64,000 bases of DNA from Prostheceraeus crozeri (taxonomy: Eukaryota > Platyhelminthes > Polycladida > Euryleptidae), in NCBI GenBank assembly GCA_907163375.1, contig CAJQUW010001409.1, forward strand, positions 124,001 to 188,000, read 5' to 3'. Below are positions 11,685-20,786 of the stretch, piece after piece. How positions within the stretch are numbered: position 1 is the stretch's first letter; each line of letters begins with the position of its first letter. The translations under genes and the position numbers were made by a program. The notes under the pieces were generated by a model. That model was not told the DNA's origin and made no database searches. It saw nothing but the letters and a program-made list of their open reading frames with translations.

Positions 11685-13420
11685 ATGGTCAGCATGACAG
11701 ATAAAACAGAACAGCGAACGTGCATCAAATTTTGCGTTAAGTTGGAAAAGACAGCTACCGAAGTAGTCCGGCAGGCAGCCAGAGCGAGCTTCTGCAGGGA
11801 ACGAGGCCGAAAGTGAGACTTTCACAGAATAATGTACACCCTATGCCTACTACGAATCGGCACGTCTGCCGAGTTCTAGTGAGTTCCTCTTCCTTTCAGA
11901 CAGGATCAAAGAAAAACACATGTAAATCCAATGGGACGCAGATTGCAGTTTATGGCTAAAATGAAATTTTATATGTTTTCTATGATTAAACGAAAAGTAC
12001 TAAGCCCAGAGTCATAATTTCTGGTAGGGAATGTCTTCAGGTTATTTCCTTTCATTTTCATGCACCCCTGTCTATAAAACTAAACGCATTTAGATTTGGC
12101 AATCCTCTTAATGTCGGGAAACACAAACATTTTGAGCTACTTTATCCACATTCAACTACATTCTCACATACATTGCTGATTAGATGCATGATAAAAGCAC
12201 GTGCACATCATAGGAAATAACCTGAAGACATTCTCTACCAGAAATTATGACTCAGGGCTTAGTACTTTTCGTTTAATCAGAGAAAACATAGAAAATTTCA
12301 TTTTAGCCAAAAACTGCAATCTGCGTTCCATTGGATTTACATGTGTTTTTCTTTGATCCTGTCTGACAAGAAGAGGAACTCACTAGAACTCGGCAGACGT
12401 GCCGATTCGTAGTAGGCATAGGGTGTACATCATTCTGTGAAAGTCTCACTTTCGGCCTCGTTCCCTGCAGAAGCTCGCTCTGGCTGCCGGACTAAAGCTC
12501 TTGACATGCTTCGTCAGGCCTACGGCACAGATTGTCTTTCTTGTACATCCGTCTTCGAGTGGCATTCGCGGTTCAAAAACGGCAGAGAGTCTGTTGAAGA
12601 TGACGAGCGCTCCGGCAAACCGACAACCAGCAGGACAGCCGACAATGTCAACGAAGTTCGACAACTCATTTGTGAGGACCGCCATCGTACCATTAGCCAA
12701 CTTTCGGAGATGGTAGGAATTGGTTATGGAGTTTGTCAGGAAATCTTGACCAGTGACCTGGATATGCGAAGCGTGGCTGCCAAATTCGTTCCTCGAATCT
12801 TGACCACTGAGCAGAAACAAAGACGGGTGGATCTCTGCGAGGAACTCCTGGAACAGGTCAACGGTGACCCAACTTTCATGTCGCGCGTGATCACAACTGA
12901 CGACAGTTGGATTTACGGATGTGATCCTGAAACGAAACAGCAGTCATCCCAGTAGAAGAGTCCTCTATCTCAGAGGCCTCGAAAAGTTCGACAATTTCGC
13001 AGTGCAACAAAGACAATGTTGATTGTTTTCTTTGACCAGAAGGGCATCGTTCATCGTGAATTTGTTGACCGGGGTCGGACAGTGAACTCGGATTTTTACT
13101 GTGACGTCTTACGACGATTAAGAGAGGCAGTTAGAAGAAAGAGACCGAAGTTATGGAAGAACCGCAATTGGCTGTTCCATCACGACAACGCACCTGTACA
13201 TGCCTCCTTGAAAACAAACCTATTCTTGACCGATCACGCCTTGACCATCGTTTTGTTCCTAAAACTGAAACTGCGGTTAAGGGAACGTCGCTTCCAGACT
13301 GTTGAAGAAATCCAGACAGAGACAGACCCTGTTTTGAGAAGCTTTAAGCCGGAGTTTTTCAACGAAACTTTCGAGGAATGGAAGCGCCGCTGGAATCGCT
13401 GTATTCGTGCACGCAGCTAG
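11685..13420 (+). pseudogene. mariner transposase, inactive
   Basis: It encodes the cut-and-paste DNA transposase of the mariner family, which binds the TIRs and cuts at TA. The N-terminal piece (from ATG 11685 or 11694) reads TEQRTCIKFCVKLEKTATEV, then is cut by the foldback insertion. It resumes at ALDMLRQAYGTD with the classic EWHSRFKNGRESVEDDERSG and KFVPRILTTEQKQRR blocks. The first catalytic Asp (ITTDDSWIYG) and second (FHHDNAPVHA) are present. Breaks seen: the expected Trp codon of QSSQW is TAG (12953-12955), and roughly 18 residues around the normal YSPDLAPCDFF block are missing, so the third catalytic Asp is gone. The C-terminus ends RRWNRCIRARS. It is non-functional. Confidence 0.9.
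11766..12492. mobile_element. 727-bp foldback element (GTCCGGCAG ends), copy 1
   Basis: The arms 11766-12050 and 12212-12492 are near-perfect inverted copies about 280 bp long with a 160-bp unique centre. The element is bounded by TA on both sides (11764-11765, 12493-12494), consistent with a TA target in the mariner coding region. Ends read GTCCGGCAG; landmarks are CTTCTGCAGGGAACGAGG and CTCGGCAGACGTGCC. It is non-coding. A second, more divergent copy is at 49409-57638. Confidence 0.8.
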
Positions 13421-13822
13421 TTCTTCGAAGGCGATAACTCGAATTTATTTGATGATGTTGAGTAATGCAACTATTTTGTAATTCCTGGAATACATCTCTT
13501 GCTTTGATATATATAGCACACGAAAAAATACAGTATCAGTTCGGGAACTTTCCGATCAACCCACGTATTACTGTGAAAAGCGAGTGGCATCTTATGAGCA
13601 CGACAACACACAAACATCATAGCACATATGTGAATATAGAGTGCGCGCAGCGCAAATTTTTGAATGATTTTGCTTGACTTGTTTACAAACTGACCAGTAA
13701 AAATCTTACAACATAAAAAATTAAAATATCGGGACATTTGTCAGAAAATCGGGACTGCTGAAAATGGCAATAAAATCGGGACAGTCCTGACGACATCGGG
13801 ACAGTTGGCACGTCTGCTATAC

Positions 13823-14610
13823 GGTCCGACAGGTACTACAACGATTGGGATTGACACACGAGGACAAGCAGAAAGCATTTTATTTTCATTTATTTTGAAT
13901 TTATTTATGAAAAGATGTCTCCAGGAAAATTATTTATTCACCACAAATTTTCAGGCTGTCACTTCAGCTCATCGTCAGATGGAAAAGAAAGTTACATATG
14001 GAGACGTATGAGCATAAGATTTGAAAAATTGATGATGATATCGCTTGACGCCAATTTATATAGATATTATCTAGTTCTATGCGACTGTTGATAAAGTGTT
14101 CTGAGGAGCACCAAACTCGGCCACATTTATGCTCACAACAGTTGATAGTTTTGCACTGCGCAAGTCAAATGAATGGTCTTCTTCGAAGAAATGAGTTGAT
14201 ATTTGTGAGTGTCTATCAATCCTCCTTACTGCTAGTTGATGTTCATAACTCTTGTCGACATCTGTTTGCCAGCTTGTTGCATTTTTGATGACAGTTGGAG
14301 CAATTATCTGGCAAACAACGTTCCTTCGTTCTAAATCAGTTTTTAATTTCTTTGGTTTAAAAAGTTGATTTTATACACATGGTTTTAGATAAACATACAC
14401 TATGAAATAAGGATTTTGTAACAGAGATGCCACTATGTGAAATAATATCCGAATCCGGCTCAATTTGATGCTACACGTCCACTTCTGATGTAACTTGAGT
14501 TTTTTAAAATTCAATGCTTTCGAATATCTTAATTAGTAGTGGGAAGATTATAGTCGATAATGGCGACCTTTTCGAGGCACCCAATTTCGCTCATAATTTC
14601 AGATATTACT
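13823..14610. other. Gene-free spacer
   Basis: Unsupported short frames only. Nothing is recognised between the first nest and the piggyBac remnant. Confidence 0.4.
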
Positions 14611-14628
14611 TTAGCCCACTAAACGCGG

Positions 14629-15000
14629 TGGCATATATATATGCCAGGTAATTTGCCTCAATTTATGCTTTGTTTTAGCCGTGAAAACTCGTTTTCGGAT
14701 GATTTCTTTTTGACAAAACATAACTTAGAACTATGTTCAAGATTTGTGATGTGAAATGACTTTTTCAATTTCGTCCATTTGGCGGGAAATTCAAATTGTT
14801 TTTCAAAATGGCGCGACGAAATTCTTCGTTTTGGTAAGTTGAGCAAAATAGTCAATTTTGAACTTTCATAATCTTTTCGTGTCCATGTATGTTTCATTTG
14901 GCGTATTTTCTAACCCTGTGCACCAGTCTGATATTCAAATTCGATTTAGTTCAGTGGCAATGCAGCAATACGTACTGGAATATATATATGCCATCGCGTA
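14629..15000. repeat. GGCATATATATAT subterminal inverted motif pair
   Basis: ACGCGGTGGCATATATATAT at about 14624 is mirrored by ATATATATATGCCATCGCGT at about 14981. The same motif recurs at about 17136 and, inverted, at about 17518. It may mark internal repeats of the surrounding piggyBac element or a small MITE within it. Confidence 0.35.
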
Positions 15001-15152
15001 ATCCGCTACTGTGAATGTCAGAATAAGCATATCTTTCAGATAAGAAACCTTAGGGATTCATGCGCTGTATGATCTAATCAGCAATGGAGAGGATGACATC
15101 ATGATACAGCCTCCGTTATGAGATGATGAAGACAGTGCAGAGACAATGGTAA

Positions 15153-15961
15153 CAGACCTGCCAACCTTGAAACATGAAAATCCGGGACAAATTTTATTAC
15201 CGTAACTACCCGCGTATAGGACGCAGTGGATATTTGACCCCAAAAGCGATGGAAGGACTGTGTGCCTGCGTATAGGACGCATCCTAATTTTAATCCTTAA
15301 TTTCCATTATTTTTTATAGAAACGGTGTCATTAAGTTAAGTCATCTCCATTCAATTGCTACGATCGCAGTGTGTGCTGATTCATGACTCACTCATCCTGT
15401 CAGTCAAAAATATTGATGTATTGATAAATATTGACAAATATTGCAAGTATGTAATGTTTATAGGAAATTTTTGATTTTTTTCATAAATGCATTATTTTTA
15501 TAACAATTAATGATTATGCATAATTGACGTTTACAAGTCAACAGTATGGTCTCAAGTCTATTCAACAGAAAGATCAGTTGAAAGCAAGATCATAAGATAC
15601 ATCCCACCTTGTTAACAGTATTCGTCGCAAAAACTGGAATGCAAATTCGGAAAACACTTACTACCTTTTTAAACTCAATAGAAGGAAATACATCCGGGCT
15701 ACATTATGATTAATAAAAGACATCAGCGTGAAAAGACAATGTCACTAAGAAATCCACAAACTTCATCATTATGCATGTTTCCTTATCAAAGGATTGCGCG
15801 CGCAGCGCAAATGTTTGAAATATGCGTTCTTAAACAATCTAGAATTCATCTTAGGTTAATAAATTCAAAATCCGGAACAGCATTTTAACTTTTCCGGGAC
15901 ATCCGGGACAGCTCCAAAATCCGGGACTGTCCCGGAAAATCCGGGACACTTGGCAGGTCTG
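15153..15961. mobile_element. Non-autonomous TIR element (CAGACCTGCCAAC family), copy 2
   Basis: Ends CAGACCTGCCAAC (15153) and its complement (to 15961) are flanked by a 6-bp duplication, TGGTAA (15147-15152 and 15962-15967). The interior has clustered CCGGGAC words near the right end, two copies of GCGTATAGGACGCA at about 15213 and 15268, and TGCGCGCGCAGCGCAAAT. There is no transposase. At 809 bp it is larger than copy 1 without its mariner (about 410 bp), so the interiors differ in length. Confidence 0.8.
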
Positions 15962-16632
15962 TGGTAAGGAGGACGAAGGTGGCCTTGACGATGATATATC
16001 AAGTGTGTCTAATTTGTACATGCACCTACAAATATGAACATGTCTATCGAATGCCCTGTAGTGACACTTGTTTAACAGCAAAATTGTAAACTATCAGTTT
16101 GTTTGGCTCTTCTATTATCTTGCATTATGCAAATTTTGAGCAAAATATTGTAGGAAGTGAACGACATGTGAGATCAGGATCTTTCTCAGTAGGCCTACCC
16201 ATGGTTTGAAAACGATGGACACACTCTGACCACACTTGCACCACTATTTGGTACGCTTCGTAGTTGCTATTATTATAGCTTTCTACTCCTAGTGTAAACC
16301 AGGATGTTAATATTTTGAAGACACAACATTTTATTATTTTCGTCTCTTGTGATACAGGGTAAGCATGACTTTGAAAATTGCACGGTACATGCAAAAGCTA
16401 TTTTCAATAATTCTCTTTTAATTCAGAATAGCAACATATGGCGACCACTGAAGTTAACGATCATGGTATAGATGAGGAAGACGATTATAAACTCTAAAAA
16501 AGATAAAAAATAATTGCATTGGAGAAGCTAGACGTCAGAATTTATTGGTGGCAATGCGCAACGATGGCAACCCTATAAACCATTGGATAGTCACACCAAA
16601 TCAGCTACTGCGCCTTGGCTCAAGGTCTTTCA

Positions 16633-16701
16633 CGAACAAAATGCTACAAATGCGGTGTGGGATTGTGCGACAAGTGTTTCAAAGCATGCCACATTTGGTG
16701 A
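16633..16701 (+). pseudogene. piggyBac transposase C-terminal zinc-knuckle remnant
   Basis: Seen: CYKCGVGLCDKCFKACH followed by Trp and a stop. Cys-x2-Cys, a second Cys pair and a final Cys-His resemble the Cys-rich C-terminal domain of piggyBac transposases, which binds the subterminal DNA. Only about 20 residues are readable and frames on either side are broken. On its own this would be weak; its place inside CCC/TTAA ends raises confidence. Confidence 0.35.
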
Positions 16702-17138
16702 CTTATTTCATGACGATATGAACTGTTGAGCATACACACATAAGCAAGATAGTCGTTTAACAGAGCAAAATGGGCCTACTAAAGAGCAAATGCATGTGTA
16801 TTTGCATGAGTTTTAGAGGCTGTTGTACACTGCTGTAAGATTTGTTTTACATCCTGCAACAATTACACAAATTATTTTTTGAGTAAAACTACAAGTAAAA
16901 CTTATAAATTGCACATTGTTCTAATATGAATTCGATTTACATGTAGCCTACATGTAGCTGAATAGTACATCAGGGCAGTTGCTATGAATAACGGACGTGT
17001 AAAATGAAATTTGAAATGCACAAGCAAGATGTTCGCACCGGACAAATTGTTGTTATTGCAGTTTTATAAAGTTCAGTGTTCAATTTTGCTTTTTATTACA
17101 CATCCAAAATTTACTACTTTTTAGGAGTGGTAGGACGC

Positions 17139-17539
17139 GATGGCATATATATATATATTTTTTCCATAGTTCTAAAAAGTTTCTTTTCTTCATTTGTTAA
17201 AAACTTCAAAATACATTTTGAAAGCCATTTAATTGGAATCATACCGGTACTTCGGACTGTCACGGAGTCCATCTTCAGGGTAATTGAATTTGCTGAATGT
17301 ACATGTTTATATTTCCTAGCTTTTTCTTAATATGATCAATGTACATTCAGCAAATTCAATTACCCTGAAGATGGACTCCGTGACAGTCCGAAGTACCGGT
17401 ATGATTCCAATTAAATGGCTTTCAAAATGTATTTTGAAGTTTTTAACAAATGAAAAAAAGAAACTTTTTAGAACTATGGAAAATCATTATTTGAAAATTA
17501 ACAAGACTGATTGCGATATATATATATATATGCCATCTT
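17139..17539. repeat. Near-perfect 147-bp inverted repeat made of two Penelope-type 3' ends
   Basis: Arms 17158-17304 and 17339-17485 are almost identical reverse complements with a 34-bp spacer; an AT microsatellite with GGCATATATATAT/ATATATATATGCC extends the symmetry to 17139 and 17539. Each arm contains CTGAAGATGG, a GGACT...AGTCC stem and CCGAAGTACCGGTATG, then an AAATGGCTTTCAAAATG tail. The same order (hairpin, ACCGGTATGG, AATAAAT, GCAAAATC) occurs downstream of a Penelope GIY-YIG remnant near 45.66 kb, so I infer a Penelope-like 3' end in inverted duplicate. A transcript would fold into long dsRNA. Confidence 0.7.
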
Positions 17540-17837
17540 TAAAATCGATCCGAAATGGCTCGCATCCAATCTACATGTTTAAATATTCATGTTTCGTGAT
17601 GTTTCAAGCTATGTTTATTGGTGTAATTCGAAATATGCAAAGAAATCACAGCCGCGTTTAATGGGTTAAACTCATAGAAGCCAATCTAATCGATTTTTGC
17701 ATTGAAATTTATCTTTTCTTTGTGATGCATTGAATACAAAAAATGATGATTTAACGTCACTGTTCCCCCTTACTGGGGCTTGGACAGTGCTGACGCAGTT
17801 AGATTTTAAAATGGAGCGTTGTGATCTATTACAATGA

Positions 17838-17915
17838 CACTGACACTTTCAGGGTTCGACCTCTGGACCGAAAGATCCCTAGGCCAAGCACTTAACCACT
17901 GTGCCACGGATACCA
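17838..17915 (-). repeat. tRNA-derived SINE head
   Basis: On the minus strand TGGCACAGTGG matches the Pol III A box. AGGTCGAACCC, 45 nt from the A-box start, resembles a B box with one base missing. The spacing is that of a tRNA. The flanking non-tRNA tail toward 17760 is unassigned. It is more likely a SINE or degraded tRNA pseudogene than a working tRNA, because no good acceptor stem is seen. Confidence 0.45.
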
Positions 17916-18250
17916 TAAATTAGCAATAATGCACTGAAATAAATTGGCATTGAATATAGTAATAGCGCTTATTGAGGAGGCTGCATTGAAATGTGAATTT
18001 CACAGAATATAGGAATTGCTTCTTTGGTTCTACCCTTTTGTTTTATACATTCAAATGAATTAGTGAATCATTCACTGGCTAAACACTCAAATCAGAAAAC
18101 ATTTGCATTTCCAAAATTTCGCTATGAGTTTCAGATAAATATTCACTTTATGTATCTGTGAGGATGACACAGCATCGACAGCGACTTCAAATGATGGCTT
18201 ATGAATTGTGCAATCTATGAAGTTCTATTTCTGTGATGTAGTTTTCCACG
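17916..18250. other. Gene-free spacer
   Basis: Nothing is recognised before the LINE target-site duplication at 18251. Confidence 0.4.
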
Positions 18251-18267
18251 AAATCTAGTTTGAACAC

Positions 18268-18641
18268 TATGCTTTGATTGCAGCCATCTATGCAATCAAG
18301 ATATCCCAATAAAGTGTAGAGCTCAAGTGTACGAAACGTGTGTGCGATCAGTACTGCTATACGGAGCAGAAACATGACCGTTGACTCAGCAACAAAGTAG
18401 CCGACTTGAAGTGTGTGATCAGAAGATGTTGCGCTATATGACGAGGATGAAATGGCGAGACCGGGTTACCAATGAAGAGGTGGCGAGAATGTGCGGACTG
18501 ACACATCTGAAGAACCGAATTTGACAGAGAGGGCTTCGATGGTTTGGTCATGTTAGGAGAGCGAAAGAGAAAGTCATCGGGAAAGTGGAATCCATGAAGG
18601 TGGAGGGAAAGCGTCCAATTGGAAGACTAAAGAATACATGG
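18268..18641 (+). pseudogene. 5'-truncated LINE, upstream half (RT C-terminal region)
   Basis: The plus strand encodes the end of a non-LTR reverse transcriptase: VRSVLLYGAET, then RLEVCDQKMLRYMTRMKWRD, RGLRWFGHVRRAKE and KVESMKVEGKRPIGRLKNTW. Two in-frame stops are visible (after YGAET and in the KNRI region). The insertion starts right after a 17-bp word (18251-18267) that recurs at 25752-25768, as expected of target-primed insertion of a truncated LINE. A BEL element inserted after KNTW separates it from its 3' half. The clade is not assigned. Confidence 0.8.
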
Positions 18642-19099
18642 TGTATCGAAGTACATAGCACATTGCCTCAATTTGCGCATCTGTGCCGAATATTTCTATG
18701 TTCCCATAATTTCTATTCACAAATCTTTTTCTATGATTGATAAGTTTAACGCAAATTTCTATGAAAAATTGTTAGCAAGTTAAGTAGACATTCTGTGAGC
18801 TACTAATTACAAAAATTCAAATGAGGTTATCGTTAACAACTACATGTACGAGCAACAGACTGTAAATTGGTCAAGAAAATATAAGAAACCTGTCAACTAA
18901 CTGGTCCTCCAAGGTTAATAAACCAACCACTTTCGTTGAGGTTACTTATTTCGGAGCCAATTTCATACCATTTTATTGTACAAACTTTATGGTTTCTTTT
19001 ATGAAACAAAGTGACTGCTAAAAATCAAACTTTTTCTTTTCAATTTTATCAAAAGGGTAAATTCAACCAGGTGAAAGCTGCCTCTATCACTCAGCTTTA
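18642..19099 (+). repeat. BEL/Pao 5' LTR
   Basis: Direct repeat of 458 bp, beginning TGTATCGAAGTACATAGCAC and ending CACTCAGCTTTA; paired with 25142-25599. Confidence 0.95.
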
Positions 19100-19187
19100 T
19101 CTTTCTTATATTTTCTTCGACTTACAGTGACTACCCTTTTGACAATCAACCGAAAAAGTGCACTTATCCCATAATCTGCGATAAATC

Positions 19188-20627
19188 ATGTCTTGTTCAA
19201 GAGCATCTGCCGGTAACGAACCTTCTGCAAGCGAGAATGTCGTCGTGGAAGAGTACATCTCAAAGATAAGAAGCAAAGTTGTCACTAAGACAAAAGCAGA
19301 CTTACAAGCAGAATTGCGAAAAAAGGGAGTGAAAACTAATGGAGACAAAGCAACTCTTATTGAAAGAATAATAGAAATTCGTCGCAGAGATTATTTAGAC
19401 TCACGTCGTGCATCAAATGAATGCGCTGAAATAACTTCACAATCAAAGGATTTTGATACATCTCAGTTGATGTTGATGTTTGTGCGACAGCAAGAGAAAC
19501 TAGAAGAAGAGCGCCGAGAAGAGAGAAGAAGGCAAGAGAGATTGGATGAAGAGCGCAGAGGTGATCAACTTATATTCGGTCAACTTCTATTGGAATTCAA
19601 AAAGTCGTCAGAGGAAACGCAAGCAAAGTTGCTACAGACATTAGAGAAGCAATCTCAAAATAGTAATGTTTCTGCCTCTCAAGTGCATCAAACTCGAGAA
19701 AGTGATGTAAATCCCGAGAACTTTCTATCCAGGTTTGATACTTTGATTTGTGAGTTAGAAGAATTGCTCCATACCCTTGACTCATTCATTTCTAGTAGTC
19801 ATTCATATCATGAAGTTGAATCTCTACTTGCAAGATGTGATCTTTCACTAAATTCACTTCGAAAATTGGTTGATGAAAATATACTCCATTTTCAAAATGA
19901 CCGATTCCGATCTCAGATAAACGAGTCATTCAAGAAAATTTCTAATCAGTTTTATTCCACTACGCCACAAGCCAAGAAATATGTTCAACAATGCAAGAAA
20001 ATCGAAGATGAAGAAAAGAACGCAGGTCCATTGCCGCCTAATGTAGAACTGCCTCTATTTTTTGGCAATATTTTGACATTTCCCACGTTTTGGGATTCCT
20101 TCCAGCCCCTTGTTCATAACAATGTGAGTGTTTCCAAATTCTATAAGATGAAATATCTAAAGGATTCAATGCGTGGAAGTGCTACCGGGACGCTGGATAG
20201 TTATGAACTTATTGCTGATAATTACGATGCCGCTGTTAATCATATTCAACATCGTTGGGGAAAACCTGAAACAACAACAAGAAAGCTGGTCAGTTCTCTG
20301 CTGGAGTCAAGTCGGTCTGCCGATGATTATAAGGGACTACAAAGATTACTCGATAGATCCAGGGCTAAGTGGTCTTTCATCGAAAAGAATGATGTAAGCA
20401 TAGGCCAGTTGTTTTTACAGATTATTGAGCGCCAATTACCTACTCGTCTAGAAGAGGAATGGGTAGAAAAGGTTGTAAGTCCTGCAATCGAAAAGAATCG
20501 AACCCCATCAACTGAACAACTGTTTTCATTTTTGGAATCAAAATTGAATGCAAAGGAAGTCCTATTTTCGTCGCGCAAGGGAACAAGAGAATCAAATGAT
20601 CACGACAACAAAAATGCAAATAGCTGA
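19188..20627 (+). pseudogene. BEL/Pao Gag region
   Basis: This is the structural Gag part of the BEL fossil. The N-terminal region (about residues 38-75) has a SAP-like DNA-binding pattern (KADLQAELRKKGVKTNGDK ATLIERI). A charged coiled-coil rich in Glu/Arg (about 105-150) follows, and then the conserved BEL Gag block ELPLFFGNILTFPTFWDSF with HRWGKPETTTRKLV. Zinc-binding Cys/His motifs follow at the start of the next region (CAYCEKNHEVFEC). Length fits BEL Gag proteins. The family's capsid forms the virus-like particle. Treated as a fossil. Confidence 0.9.
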
Positions 20628-20786
20628 ACATTTATTGATAAACGCAATGCCTATAACTCAAAGCATAACAGCGATGACTATCATTTTGCATCAAAAGATA
20701 AGTCATCAGCGCATTCTTTAGTCGCAAATCAGAAGATAACTCCTATTCAAGTTATCCGGTGTGCTTATTGTGAGAAGAATCATGAA

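Larger units (their letters stand above)
11532..13565 (+). mobile_element. mariner element (DD34D type), decayed
   Basis: TIRs of 25 bp (11532-11556 and 13541-13565, GTTGATCGGAAAGTTCCC core) differ at one position and are flanked by TA on each side. It carries a mariner transposase remnant on the plus strand. It is interrupted by a foldback element at 11766-12492 and itself sits inside the element at 11370-13816. Without the foldback it is about 1.3 kb, the normal mariner size. Confidence 0.92.
11370..13816. mobile_element. Non-autonomous TIR element (CAGACCTGCCAAC family), copy 1, holding a mariner
   Basis: The left end CAGACCTGCCAAC (11370) and right end GTTGGCACGTCTG (to 13816) are inverted. 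Both are flanked directly by the 6-bp duplication CTATAC (11364-11369 and 13817-13822). Without the inserted mariner the element is only about 410 bp and non-coding. It shares TGCGCGCAGCGCAAAT and repeated CGGGAC words with copy 2 at 15153-15961. The TIR style is hAT-like, but the TSD is 6 bp in both copies; the superfamily is inferred only. Confidence 0.75.
14615..17665 (+). mobile_element. Decayed piggyBac element with nested insertions
   Basis: The left end CCCACTAAACGCGG (14615) follows TTAG, a decayed TTAA. The right end is the complement of CCCATTAAACGCGG and is followed by an intact TTAA (17666-17669). Ends starting CCC next to TTAA are the piggyBac hallmark. An acidic remnant (EDEGGLDDDISSVSNL at about 15968) fits the acidic N-terminus of piggyBac transposases. 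A Cys-rich remnant at 16633 fits the C-terminal zinc domain. The DDD catalytic core is not recognisable. Insertions at 15153-15961 and around 17139-17539 account for about 1.2 kb. The call rests mainly on the ends. Confidence 0.5.

Noticed and set aside
12446-12820. 124-codon minus-strand frame over the mariner
   Set aside because: Shadow of the mariner transposase on the opposite strand.
17838-17915. Working tRNA gene
   Set aside because: A and B boxes are present, but the B box lacks a base and no full acceptor stem pairs; a SINE head is more likely.
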